From positions 1-54,150 of the forward strand of contig QFQQ01000042.1 of the NCBI GenBank assembly GCA_003243445.1: DNA of 54,150 bases. The letters are read 5' to 3'. This document shows positions 20,031 through 28,746 of this stretch, piece after piece. The stretch is from Citrobacter freundii. GTDB taxonomy: Bacteria > Bacteroidota > Bacteroidia > Chitinophagales > Chitinophagaceae. The notes under the pieces were generated by a model that saw only the letters and a list, made by a program, of their open reading frames with translations, was not told the DNA's origin and did no database searches. Every line of letters begins with the position of its first letter. The stretch's first letter is position 1. A program made the translations under genes and the position numbers.

Positions 20031-20065
20031 CATACTGCCTGTTGCGCTGCTTTGTGATTGGGCTT

Positions 20066-20218
20066 TTATTTATTCGCTTTGTAATTCGGGACACTAAAGG
20101 TATGAACAGAAATTCTGTTACTCCCGTTCAGTGAATCTTCATCCGGTGAATCATCCGCAGAATGACAACTGATCAGTAGTGTAAGTAAAAGAAAGATCAA
20201 ATAATAAAAGCCCTGCAA
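20066..20218 (-). CDS. Possible 50-residue lipoprotein, TTG start
   Basis: From TTG 20218 the frame encodes 50 residues with a short hydrophobic segment and a lipobox-like TLLISC (Cys18), followed by a Ser/Asp-rich tail. It begins 46 bp after the stop of the kinase-like/barrel gene on the same strand, which suits the last gene of that operon. The same frame stays open upstream to an ATG that overlaps the end of the preceding gene by 62 bp, but that start would put about 36 extra residues before the lipobox. The gene is short and has a non-ATG start, so it is only moderately supported. Confidence 0.4.
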   Translation of the reverse strand: MQGFYYLIFLLLTLLISCHSADDSPDEDSLNGSNRISVHTFSVPNYKANK

Positions 20219-20264
20219 GCGTAATACAGGTGCCAGGCAAACGACCGGTCTTACAGTTCCTGGA

Positions 20265-22787
20265 TCAAAAACGTAAACCAACTGAGAAGAACGGATACCA
20301 CCCATCGGGTGAATAGCCGGCGGCAAAATTCAGTATCAACATTTCAGCTACGCCGTAGTACAGTCCTGCGCCTGCACCATTGTGCCATCTATCCGATACA
20401 TCATCCTTTACCCAAACCCTACCCAGATCAAAGAAACTGCGCAATCCAAGCTCACCGGGAAGCAGATAACTGTGCAGATAAGTTAGCTTTATTCTCAGCT
20501 CGGTATTATTATAGAATGCATGTCTTCCCGCAAAACGAAACTGCCGGTAACCCAGTAAATTCCCCTGGCCGCCGAGAAATGCAGACTGATAAAACCCTGG
20601 GGTTCCTATTGTAGCAATGCCTCCGGTCCGATTACTGAAGACAAGTGTATGATTGTTATTCAGTGGCAGATGAAAATAAAAAGATGAATTTAACTGAACC
20701 AGATCACGGGCAAACTGGCTAACGCCCTTGTATCCGGCTACAGTTAGTGAAGCGCCGAGGCCTTTCGTTGGCAGAAAGATCCGGTCTATATCGGAAAAAT
20801 TAATTCCGAGCTTTGCTCCCAAATGAAACTTGTTACGGTTAATGATCAGGCTGTCATAGGTGCCGACCTGCGTCGCCTGCGTAATGAACTTTCCGTTGTT
20901 TTCATTGCTGTCAACCGCATAAAGATGTAGGCTTGGGCCAAGATAGACGGACCAGTGTTTGCCTACTGCCCGCTTTAAACCGGTATTGAGTGAATAACTG
21001 TTGAACCGGGTCCGGTAAAATTCAATGCCTTTTCCTTCATCAAATACTGATCCACTACCCTGCCCGAAATAATTGTATGTGTTCCGGGGTGCGTTGATGT
21101 TTACTTCTGTGATGATATCCGTTTTGCGGAAAACATTCTTCCATTCACTGCTATAGTTGAGCCTGTAAGCATCGGTAGAGAAAGAATGCGCGAACAATAG
21201 CCGGTGCTGGCTTGCGTAAGGAAACTTTCTGAATCCGCGTTGACGCTGTAATTGAATGCCTGCTCCAAACATAAAACCATCATCCGGATTCACACCGATC
21301 GTCATCAATGGAAATACAAGGTGGTATAAATTGACCGGTGTAAATCCATTAAGCGTATCCTGCTCATAGACACGGCGCGGCTTTTTGCTGCCATAAAACC
21401 TTATATTAGCTGCCTGCTGGTATAGCTTCAGTTGACTGGCCGTACCATTCACCGAAAGAGATTTATCCCCGGCTTCGGTAATGATCCTGAGCTTTGTTGC
21501 TGCCGCGGACCGGTTGACCACAATACTGTCATTCCCATTCAACGTATATAAGCGTATTTCCCTTGTCAGTGCTGCGGGATAAAATTTGGAAAACAATAAG
21601 CGACCGGGCCGCAGGAGATCATATGCCCTGATCACCGTTCCACCTGTACTGTCTGTGATCATAACCTGTTCAGGTGAATCAGTCAGCCTGACATCAACAA
21701 TCTTATTGCTAAACAAATAATATCCTTCCATAGCTGCAGGTATCGCGTCCCTCCTTGCTTTCAGGCTTTCGAGAAAATATTTGCCCCGTAACTGGTAGGC
21801 AGGTTCGGGCAGCGATGCCACCGCTGCAGAAAGTACGGAATCAGAAAGTGCATCAACTGCCTGCTTGACGATAGTATTCCATTGTTCCAACGAGAACTGT
21901 GCAGCATAATCCGCATTGAGAAAACCGGACTTAAAAAGATAATGATCGGGCTTTTTCATTTTTTTACTGAACCCGGGAACACGCGGCATTACATACAAGC
22001 CCTTGATAAGAACGGGCAATGCCCCCTGCGTAACGCTCAGCACCTGGTCCCTGTCCCGCGGAACAGGTAAATATTTCTTACCCTGATCAGTATTCATCAA
22101 CTGCCATCTCCATTGATCCGCATGGCGGTCCCAGTCTGCCAGCAACAGGTCCAGCACTCTCGCCTTTAAAAATGTGGCAGCATCAAACGTATTGAGATTA
22201 TCATGAAAAAGATCTTTCAATACTTTCTCCGTATTTTCAGACTTTCCTTTGACTGATCGCGGTTCCAGCAGAACAACCGTATTGGAGAAGAGTGAATCAT
22301 ATTCACCGAGTAAAGGATCGGGGGCAACATACATCAGCACAGGTTCAAGGTGCGGAATCTGCAATGCATCTCCCAGTTTAGGCACGATCAAGGCAGAAAA
22401 CGGATGCTGGTCACTGGTTGCATCATCTACCAGATCACGAACGAAAGTCTCCCTGAACCGCAGCGGGATCACCAGGTCCGGCCGTTTCTCGATGCTGCGC
22501 ATCACCCATTCCCTCCCGGACGTATCTGTCACGCGAAGCGAACGGGACTGCATACCACCGCCCAACTCAGTCGGATGTAAGCCGCCCTGGAATTTTGATA
22601 AACGAAGAACGGGCACATTTACTTCCATCGCCCATTCCTTCCGGTAGTTCTCTCCAAACAGGGCACGCTGGATCCATCCAACCTGGTCATATTGTGGATG
22701 CACACGAACGAGCATGCTATCCTGTGCTTTCAGCGTTCCCGCGGATAACAGAAGCAAAATGACTATAGAAAAAATCCCTTTCATCAT
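20265..22787 (-). CDS. Kinase-like domain fused to an outer-membrane barrel
   Basis: An 840-residue protein with a signal peptide (1-21, ending LKAQ). The region about 80-260 carries a signature reminiscent of CotH/Fam20-type atypical kinases: 'VMRSIEKRP' (95-103), 'DWDRHADQW' (218-226), then 'LPVPRDRDQ' (240-248), matching the D..N/Q and DxD-like metal-binding layout of that fold. After a beta-rich linker (about 360-480), residues about 485-840 form a BamA/TamA (Omp85)-like barrel ending in Phe (VGLRF). Bacteroidota have longer relatives with an N-terminal metallophosphatase domain; this one lacks it. The start is 17 bp after the stop of the PycTM gene, implying co-transcription. That the domain phosphorylates anything is inference; the barrel call is firm. 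Confidence 0.82.
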   Translation of the reverse strand: MMKGIFSIVILLLLSAGTLKAQDSMLVRVHPQYDQVGWIQRALFGENYRKEWAMEVNVPVLRLSKFQGGLHPTELGGGMQSRSLRVTDTSGREWVMRSIEKRPDLVIPLRFRETFVRDLVDDATSDQHPFSALIVPKLGDALQIPHLEPVLMYVAPDPLLGEYDSLFSNTVVLLEPRSVKGKSENTEKVLKDLFHDNLNTFDAATFLKARVLDLLLADWDRHADQWRWQLMNTDQGKKYLPVPRDRDQVLSVTQGALPVLIKGLYVMPRVPGFSKKMKKPDHYLFKSGFLNADYAAQFSLEQWNTIVKQAVDALSDSVLSAAVASLPEPAYQLRGKYFLESLKARRDAIPAAMEGYYLFSNKIVDVRLTDSPEQVMITDSTGGTVIRAYDLLRPGRLLFSKFYPAALTREIRLYTLNGNDSIVVNRSAAATKLRIITEAGDKSLSVNGTASQLKLYQQAANIRFYGSKKPRRVYEQDTLNGFTPVNLYHLVFPLMTIGVNPDDGFMFGAGIQLQRQRGFRKFPYASQHRLLFAHSFSTDAYRLNYSSEWKNVFRKTDIITEVNINAPRNTYNYFGQGSGSVFDEGKGIEFYRTRFNSYSLNTGLKRAVGKHWSVYLGPSLHLYAVDSNENNGKFITQATQVGTYDSLIINRNKFHLGAKLGINFSDIDRIFLPTKGLGASLTVAGYKGVSQFARDLVQLNSSFYFHLPLNNNHTLVFSNRTGGIATIGTPGFYQSAFLGGQGNLLGYRQFRFAGRHAFYNNTELRIKLTYLHSYLLPGELGLRSFFDLGRVWVKDDVSDRWHNGAGAGLYYGVAEMLILNFAAGYSPDGWYPFFSVGLRF

Positions 22788-22804
22788 ACTATTAAATATT
22801 AGAC

Positions 22805-23992
22805 CTACACCCCGGCCCGTAACATACTGATCACAAAAGCGATTACCGAGATCAATAAACCCGTGATAAAAACCCAGTAGGCTATGGCCAGGTAACTGAA
22901 TTTTTTCGACAACACTTTTCTTACATTGAACAATTCTTTATATACTTCCAGGTAAACATCCTGCTTTGACCGGGTGAACAAATCTTTCAACTGACTGTAA
23001 TAACCTTCCCAGTTTGCTTTTGCAAACCGGGAATCGATCAGGTCAAAACTGCCAAAGAAAAACTTCTGGTAGCTGGTAGATGTTTTATCTTCTATATAAA
23101 CATTGCGTTGCGGACGGCTCGCAAGTATCGAAATGCCGATGGTGATAAGACTTACCGTCAGAATGAAGAGTGATGGAATAAACAGAAATTCATTTTTCCT
23201 GACCTGGCTTAATACCAATCCAAGGACGACAGAGATAATGATCGAATTCACCCTGATCAAAAGTGCCGCTTTTGAATCAGCCACGGAAACAAGATGATTG
23301 TAATTCCGGAAAGCCAGCTTGATGATATCTTCTGTTTCCCTGAGTGAGATCCCGTTGATCTCATTGGTCATAGTAAGATTCTTCCCCTCCTGTACTTTTC
23401 GCAGCCTTTTCTCCAGCAACAGAAAATTGTTTTCTTTTTGTGCAGTGAATTGCTCTATAGCGTAACTGGTATAATAGCGGCGTCGCAGGAACAGATCATG
23501 ATAGTAATTCAGGTAGAAAAGTTCATCATGTTCATCTTTCTTTTTTTCAGCAGACACCTGTTGCATCCAGCTGATATTCTCCAGCATTTCGGGCCAGGCA
23601 AGGCGACTGTTCACCGCATCGCTGACCACACGCTGTACTTTCCCTACGGGAAAACGATTATTGAAGACCATTTCGATAGCGCCGGTAATGATCGCCCGGT
23701 CCATTTCCGGATAGGCTGCCCGCTCAAAAAACCGCAACAGTAAAGATTGGCCGGCTTCAACCGAATGGAACGTATCGCTGTCCTGCCCAGCAAAACTGAA
23801 CCAGGATGCAATGATCGCATTCTCATAATCCATTCCAGTAAGAGAAAGCGAAGCCGCGATCTTTTTTGCCTGTCTTGCCAGGTTGTACAAAAACCCATAG
23901 GCGATATAACCATTCTCTGTTTCCTTATTATCGTAGAACTCTTTCAGGAATGCGGATGCTTCTTTATGATAAGCAAACTTATGTTGTGCCAT
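22805..23992 (-). CDS. DUF5706/PycTM membrane protein with decayed HD domain
   Basis: A 395-residue protein in two halves. Residues 1-145 follow the helical pattern of an HD phosphohydrolase, but the place where 'WFHD.G' is expected reads WFSFAG (64-69), so the metal-binding His-Asp pair appears lost. Residues about 223-390 match DUF5706 (PycTM): 'YNHLVSVADSKAALLIRVNS', then transmembrane helices near 249-262, 269-290 and 366-390. In Pycsar anti-phage systems PycTM proteins bind a cyclic nucleotide made by a partner cyclase and damage the membrane. No cyclase lies in this window, so defence is not shown; many DUF5706 proteins are uncharacterised. Its start overlaps the end of the 98-aa gene by 14 bp, indicating translational coupling. 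Confidence 0.8.
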   Translation of the reverse strand: MAQHKFAYHKEASAFLKEFYDNKETENGYIAYGFLYNLARQAKKIAASLSLTGMDYENAIIASWFSFAGQDSDTFHSVEAGQSLLLRFFERAAYPEMDRAIITGAIEMVFNNRFPVGKVQRVVSDAVNSRLAWPEMLENISWMQQVSAEKKKDEHDELFYLNYYHDLFLRRRYYTSYAIEQFTAQKENNFLLLEKRLRKVQEGKNLTMTNEINGISLRETEDIIKLAFRNYNHLVSVADSKAALLIRVNSIIISVVLGLVLSQVRKNEFLFIPSLFILTVSLITIGISILASRPQRNVYIEDKTSTSYQKFFFGSFDLIDSRFAKANWEGYYSQLKDLFTRSKQDVYLEVYKELFNVRKVLSKKFSYLAIAYWVFITGLLISVIAFVISMLRAGV

Positions 23993-24275
23993 CAGCAGCG
24001 GGTGTTGAAAGTGAAACGGATGGAGTTACTTCAGGCAATGAAGCGATAGTTCCCGCACCCGCGATCTTTAATGCAATGACCTGACCGGTAAAGTTGGTCG
24101 CTCCCTCTTCTTTTTTCAACAACGCATAATATTTTAATAGAGACACCAGGTTCCTCCGGATCTTCTTCTTCAACAGCAACTGCCGCTCTTCCTGCAATCC
24201 ATCCAGATAGAGCAGCAGCAGCACGCTCAGCCTTTCTTTCAGATCTTTATCATAACTCCTGTGTTTATTACCCAT
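23979..24275 (-). CDS. Small charged helical protein of unknown function
   Basis: This 98-residue protein starts at ATG 24275. Residues 1-60 are strongly basic and helical ('KERLSVLLLLYLDGLQEERQ', then KKKIRRN) and could form a coiled coil or membrane-surface helix; the C-terminal third is Ser/Thr/Pro/Ala-rich and probably flexible. There is no signal peptide or known domain. It overlaps the DUF5706/HD gene by 14 bp and probably works with it. I do not recognise the family. The overlap and conserved strand make it a real gene rather than chance. Confidence 0.65.
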   Translation of the reverse strand: MGNKHRSYDKDLKERLSVLLLLYLDGLQEERQLLLKKKIRRNLVSLLKYYALLKKEEGATNFTGQVIALKIAGAGTIASLPEVTPSVSLSTPAADGTT

Positions 24276-24322
24276 GATCGTTTTCTTAAGGTGAAGCGCA
24301 TCGCAGACAATTCATCCGCATA

Positions 24323-25087
24323 CTAATGCTGATCAAATGAAAGTTTGTAGGCACGGCGTTCCGCTAATAAACCGATATACCGGTCATAGTCCTGGAACTT
24401 CAGTTCGTATAATTTCCAGATCTTTTCATGCGTGGAGATCATAAACTGATTTTTCGCGATGGCATTGATCACCAGATCCGCAACTTCCTCAGGATCCAGT
24501 GAGTCCTCTTTCATGGCGGCAACACCTGCGGCCATCGGTGTCTTCACTGGTCCGGGGCAAAGTACGCTCACGCCGATGCCATCATCTTTATAGGTAGCAG
24601 CCAGCCATTCGGAAAGACCTACGCAGGCGTGTTTGGAAGTGCTGTACATGACGGAATGAAACTCTACGATCAGACCCGCAGCTGAAGCAGTGTTAACGAT
24701 ATAACCGGACTTCCGTTCCACCATTTGTGGTAAAACGTATTTTGCGGCATACACCTGCGATAACAGATTCACGTCAAGCGTCAATTGCCAGTCTTTTGCG
24801 GACGATTCGATGCCTCCATGTTTAGCGATGCCGGCATTCGCAACAAACACATCGATCTGCCCGAGTTGCCGGGTGGCTTCTTCCACCAGGCGCTTTACAT
24901 CTTCTTCTATGCCCACATTCGCCACTACATAGTTCGCACCGATCTCCGCAGCTTTTTCTTTCACTGCCGCTTCGTTGATATCGGAGATACAAACACTAAC
25001 GCCTTCAGCAATAAATTTTTTTGCCAGTGTCAAACCAATACCGCTTGCTCCGCCGGTGATAACGGCTTTCTTGTTTTTCAATTCCAT
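24323..25087 (-). CDS. Short-chain dehydrogenase/reductase
   Basis: A 254-residue classical SDR. The Rossmann nucleotide motif TGGASGIG lies at 11-18, the NAG motif reads VANAGIA, and the catalytic Ser135, Tyr148 and Lys152 (YSTSK) are all present, so it should be an active NAD(P)H-dependent oxidoreductase. The ATG at 25087 is chosen because it places the Rossmann strand at the usual distance; an ATG 45 bp upstream lies inside the preceding gene and adds an atypical extension. Only 7 bp separate it from the NADH dehydrogenase gene, so the two are co-transcribed. The substrate cannot be told from sequence; polyol, keto-acyl or steroid-like substrates are all possible. Confidence 0.9.
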   Translation of the reverse strand: MELKNKKAVITGGASGIGLTLAKKFIAEGVSVCISDINEAAVKEKAAEIGANYVVANVGIEEDVKRLVEEATRQLGQIDVFVANAGIAKHGGIESSAKDWQLTLDVNLLSQVYAAKYVLPQMVERKSGYIVNTASAAGLIVEFHSVMYSTSKHACVGLSEWLAATYKDDGIGVSVLCPGPVKTPMAAGVAAMKEDSLDPEEVADLVINAIAKNQFMISTHEKIWKLYELKFQDYDRYIGLLAERRAYKLSFDQH

Positions 25088-25094
25088 GCTCTTG

Positions 25095-26375
25095 TTATTT
25101 AATGTTATTGTTTTTATTGATAAATGGTCCAAGTATCATCCGCAAAGACTGATCACGGGAAAAGTAACTCCCCGCCCATCTGTATAATGTTGATAGCTTA
25201 TTACTGCGTGTGAGCAATGACAGAAGATGAACAAAGAGCCAGGCAAACCAGGCAATGGTGCCTTTTAAAAAACGATTACCGGGGAGATCCGTAACCGCGC
25301 GGTTGCGCCCGATAATGGCCATCGATCCTTTATCGCGATATGCAAAAGGAACCGGAGCCTGATGGGTTGAGATCTTCAACAGGTTCTTTCCCAAATGCCG
25401 GCCTTGCTGAATGGCCACTTGTGCAAGCTGCGGATGTCCGGATGGATAATGCTTTTCATGTGATTGAATCGAACAATCTCCAATGGCGTATACATCCGGT
25501 AAACCTTCTACCTGGTTAAAAGCATCCACCACAAGCCTCCGCCCACGGCCATAATGCATTGCATCGATTCCTCCAATAGCAACACCTGCAACACCAGCCG
25601 TCCAGATCAACGTGCAGGCTTCAATCTGTTTGCCGTCAGAAAAATGTACGACGCCGTCTTTATAATCCTTTACCTGTAAACCAAGCTGAATATTCACGCC
25701 CATCTTTGTTAAGGAACTCAGCGCGTATTGCTGAGATTTCGCACTCATGGACTTCAACACTGCGTCCGTACCATCTACAAGGTAAATATGGGGAACAGCG
25801 CCAAGCTTCGCCAGTTTCGCGTAGTCTTTGGGAAAGACTGACTGGATCATGTTTGCAAGCATGCCCGAGATCTCCACACCGCTAGGGCCTGCTCCTGCCA
25901 CAACAACGCTGAGCAGGCTTGATCTCTCCTGCGGATCCGTTGCAAGCGAAGCTTTCTCCAATTGCAATAACAGGTGGTTGCGAAGCGCCAGGGCATCTTC
26001 CAGGTTTTTCATCGGAAGAGCATTTTGTTCAACGGCATTCATTCCGAAAAAATTCGATCGTACGCCCGCAGCCATCACCAGTATATCATAGGTCAGTACT
26101 CCTGTTGTGAGGATGATCTTTTTTTCTTCAACGTCCACTGATTGCAATTCGCCGAGGACGATCTCTATATTGGAGTGTTTGCTGAAATATTTCCGCAACG
26201 GATAGGCGATACCGGCGGGTTCAAGATAAGCGGTAGCCACCTGATAGATCAAAGGCGGGAAGAAATGGTAGTTATTCTTATCTACCAGGATCACGTTGAA
26301 ACCATCACGATCTGCCAATGTCTTTGCCAGGTTAATACCGCCAAACCCCGCACCGATGATAATGACTGTCTTCAT
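25095..26375 (-). CDS. ndh: Type II NADH:quinone oxidoreductase-like flavoprotein
   Basis: A 426-residue FAD/NAD(P)-dependent oxidoreductase. It has the FAD-binding GAGFGG (8-13), the family segment 'HFFPPLIYQVATAYLEPAGI', a second dinucleotide fold 'VVAGAGPSGVEISG', the FAD-contacting 'VYAIGDCS', and the 'AQVAIQQG' helix near the quinone site. A C-terminal amphipathic/hydrophobic segment ('WFAWLFVHLLSLLTR') is the usual membrane anchor of NDH-2. The enzyme passes electrons from NADH to menaquinone without pumping protons. Adjacent genes encode an SDR, a small membrane protein and peroxidases, so it may serve redox balance under oxidative stress. It could instead be a related pyridine nucleotide-disulphide family member. 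Confidence 0.88.
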   Translation of the reverse strand: MKTVIIIGAGFGGINLAKTLADRDGFNVILVDKNNYHFFPPLIYQVATAYLEPAGIAYPLRKYFSKHSNIEIVLGELQSVDVEEKKIILTTGVLTYDILVMAAGVRSNFFGMNAVEQNALPMKNLEDALALRNHLLLQLEKASLATDPQERSSLLSVVVAGAGPSGVEISGMLANMIQSVFPKDYAKLAKLGAVPHIYLVDGTDAVLKSMSAKSQQYALSSLTKMGVNIQLGLQVKDYKDGVVHFSDGKQIEACTLIWTAGVAGVAIGGIDAMHYGRGRRLVVDAFNQVEGLPDVYAIGDCSIQSHEKHYPSGHPQLAQVAIQQGRHLGKNLLKISTHQAPVPFAYRDKGSMAIIGRNRAVTDLPGNRFLKGTIAWFAWLFVHLLSLLTRSNKLSTLYRWAGSYFSRDQSLRMILGPFINKNNNIK

Positions 26376-26391
26376 TTGTCGGGATAATAGT

Positions 26392-26814
26392 TTAAATAAG
26401 CTTTGTCATGATCTTTCGGCTGCCGGCGAAGAGCGGCATCAGCAGATTGCCTGCGCAACAAACGACCGTCATGCTCAGTAAAAGATGTTTCACCTCTTTT
26501 GCGAAGGGTGCATAATCTTCAAACGGATCAGCCACCACAAAAGAGATCACCCAAAAGCTGAGCGCTCCTATGATGAATACAAATACCCATGCGCCACCGC
26601 GTATCCTGCTCAAATAATACAGTAACATCCCAGAAGCGACAGGCGGCAACATTGAACCATACATAAGGGAAAACGGATTGAATAATCCCGCAGCTGTTGA
26701 ATACACGCCGCCCGTACCGGCAGCAAAAAAGATAGCTCCGTTTGTCAGCACGATGACAAATCCGGCAAACAGCCCGGCCAGCAGATAAGTCCCGATCTCT
26801 TTATCCTGGTACAT
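26392..26814 (-). CDS. Small four-helix membrane protein, unknown
   Basis: This 140-residue protein has four predicted membrane helices (around residues 5-28, 46-68, 72-94 and 108-130) and very short loops, with no cleavable signal. No transporter or enzyme motif is visible. It sits 16 bp upstream of the NDH-2-like gene and 27 bp after the DyP peroxidase gene on the same strand, so it should be made with them. A role as a membrane partner of the dehydrogenase is possible but unsupported beyond position. Confidence 0.75.
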   Translation of the reverse strand: MYQDKEIGTYLLAGLFAGFVIVLTNGAIFFAAGTGGVYSTAAGLFNPFSLMYGSMLPPVASGMLLYYLSRIRGGAWVFVFIIGALSFWVISFVVADPFEDYAPFAKEVKHLLLSMTVVCCAGNLLMPLFAGSRKIMTKLI

Positions 26815-26841
26815 AAGAAGATTTTTATCAGTTGGTAAGTA

Positions 26842-28176
26842 TTAATATTTCGTATGTTCTATCAGCCAGCGCAGCCCTCCGATACCGGGAAGGAATGTAT
26901 GCTCTCCTCCTTTGGTAGCGGTAAAATCCGGAAGACCGGTGATCTTTTTCCTGAAGGGTTTCGCCGGATAAGTGTAGTCATCTGAAAAATCACGTCTGCC
27001 CACAACCGGATCAGTTCGCATGCCTTCCGAAATGAAATCACCGTCATTGACCCACTGTGATTGTACAAATTCAAATTGGCGTCCGGGGTTGGCATTGATA
27101 AAGGCAATGACTAAGCCCCTGTTTTTTCCATCATCTTCCATTGCGCCCTCTGGCAGCAAAGGCCCATATGCCGCACCTCTCCGGAGCACGCGGTGCAGTT
27201 TCGCATTTGTGATCGAATCCTTCAAGGCATCCCTTGGATTCACCCTGCGGATATGACAACCAAGTGGCGTGATCTTACCATCCGGATCATCATCATAGTA
27301 GGCAAAGGCATTGTTTTTATATTTATCGCCCACGACAGACGGATCATCTTTTTGTGGAGATAAAGCAAGCGGGCAACCGCTCCGCCAACGGCCCATCATT
27401 TTTGCCGCAACAAATTCCTGTTCATCTTTTGTTTGAGCCTGCCCCTGCAGGTAACGCCTGAACAATGCAACATCCTGGTAGAGTTTGCGGATAGAAACGT
27501 ATGTTCCATTCCTCCAAAACTCTTCTGGTCCCGGACCGGTCGCTACTACGCCTAATTCGTTTTCATACCCCAATACAAATTCGCCTGCTTTCAGCGGGTC
27601 ACCCTGTCCCGGCAATGGTTCCCCTCCTTCGCCTTCGATAAAGGGGCGGCTGAAACCATCAGCAAAACCGAAATGCTCACGCATGGTTGCGGGGATCCCT
27701 ACTTCCAGTCTTGACACGGAAGTAACGCCCGCCAGTTCATTCACTGCCCTGCGGCCGATCTCCAATTTGGCTTCCAGCAGTTCTTTGCTGCCGGCCATTG
27801 TAAGGATGCCGATATGAAAACCGTTACCGCCATGCGCCATATCCCAGTGTTCAGGATCACTTACCCCTATATCGCCCAGATAATTTTTGCGCGCCGCCAT
27901 ACCCTGCCTGAATTCGACCGGAAATCCTTTAAGGATCTCTTCGTCTATACCAAGTGCTTTTAATCCCTGATAAGTGAAGACAACATTGATCCACGCATTC
28001 TCCCTGGGATTATGCCAGTCTTCTGCCGACGTGATATGCGGCAGCAGACGGCGCAATAACAACTGGGCATTCTTGGGATTATCGATCCTGAACAGGGAAT
28101 ACATGCCGTAGTATGGCATTGGCCTTGCACGCAGCACCGTTCCCTGTATATCGGCCAGTTCAAGCTTTACATCCAT
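26842..28176 (-). CDS. Dye-decolourising (DyP-type) haem peroxidase
   Basis: A 444-residue DyP-type peroxidase. The family motif GxxDG appears as GFADG (170-174, catalytic Asp173), the segment 'NGTYVSIRKL' (223-232) matches the conserved DyP strand, and the proximal haem-ligand His is probably His308 in 'CHIRRVNPRD'. These enzymes reduce hydrogen peroxide while oxidising a broad range of donors. There is no Tat or Sec signal, so it should be cytoplasmic unless loaded into a compartment. The gene for a 173-aa unknown ends 5 bp upstream, a spacing that suggests the two products act together. I found no encapsulin gene nearby. Confidence 0.93.
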   Translation of the reverse strand: MDVKLELADIQGTVLRARPMPYYGMYSLFRIDNPKNAQLLLRRLLPHITSAEDWHNPRENAWINVVFTYQGLKALGIDEEILKGFPVEFRQGMAARKNYLGDIGVSDPEHWDMAHGGNGFHIGILTMAGSKELLEAKLEIGRRAVNELAGVTSVSRLEVGIPATMREHFGFADGFSRPFIEGEGGEPLPGQGDPLKAGEFVLGYENELGVVATGPGPEEFWRNGTYVSIRKLYQDVALFRRYLQGQAQTKDEQEFVAAKMMGRWRSGCPLALSPQKDDPSVVGDKYKNNAFAYYDDDPDGKITPLGCHIRRVNPRDALKDSITNAKLHRVLRRGAAYGPLLPEGAMEDDGKNRGLVIAFINANPGRQFEFVQSQWVNDGDFISEGMRTDPVVGRRDFSDDYTYPAKPFRKKITGLPDFTATKGGEHTFLPGIGGLRWLIEHTKY

Positions 28177-28181
28177 AAAGA

Positions 28182-28703
28182 TTAGTTTGCTGCATCCAGC
28201 AGTTCATTGACTGCAGAGGACAATTTTTTGATGCGGGTAATATCGCGAACCGAAAGATCCGGGTGTGATACATAAAAGAAATCAGAAGAGCGTGCGCCGC
28301 TTATTACCAACTGACGTGTTGCTGGTGAGGTTGCGCCTTCATATCCTTCCCAGATGCCGGGAAAAATAGCATCGAACCAGGGACCTGCCTGTGAAATGAT
28401 ATCTTCAACATACGGAACAAAATCGCCATCATATACGATCATGAATAGCAATCTTGTATCGTTATCAATCAGCGCAACCCGCAATTCATGTACAGTGCCC
28501 ACACGCGTTTCCCAGTAGTTGGCTTCAGCCTGGAATTGCGGCAAACGTTCGCGGAATAATTTGGCGCCACCTGGTAACACATTACCGAAGAGGATCAGTT
28601 CGGCACGTTTCCCGATCCGTTTGCCCGGGCCATCCGGTTGATTGGTGACGAGTTGAGCCACGGCGGTGCGTTCGTTAGGAATAAGCTTATCTGTTTTTTC
28701 CAT
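28182..28703 (-). CDS. Unknown 173-aa protein paired with DyP peroxidase
   Basis: A 173-residue soluble protein without a signal peptide. Its middle ('ANYWETRVGTVHELRVALID' through 'RLLFMIVYDGDFVPYVEDI') has the beta-alpha-beta rhythm of a ferredoxin-like or dimeric alpha/beta-barrel fold, the fold from which DyP and chlorite dismutase are built. No haem-ligand His is evident. It lies 5 bp before the DyP gene and 43 bp after the catalase-like gene, so it belongs with haem-peroxide enzymes. A role as partner, chaperone or small binding protein for the peroxidase is inference only. Confidence 0.78.
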   Translation of the reverse strand: MEKTDKLIPNERTAVAQLVTNQPDGPGKRIGKRAELILFGNVLPGGAKLFRERLPQFQAEANYWETRVGTVHELRVALIDNDTRLLFMIVYDGDFVPYVEDIISQAGPWFDAIFPGIWEGYEGATSPATRQLVISGARSSDFFYVSHPDLSVRDITRIKKLSSAVNELLDAAN

Positions 28704-28746
28704 GGTTGATGAAATTTTAATTGATAAATATGTGTTGATTGAATGA

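Noticed and set aside
20265..24275. Calling this a complete Pycsar anti-phage system.
   Set aside because: Only the PycTM-like effector half is present; no cyclase gene lies in the window and DUF5706 proteins also occur outside defence loci.
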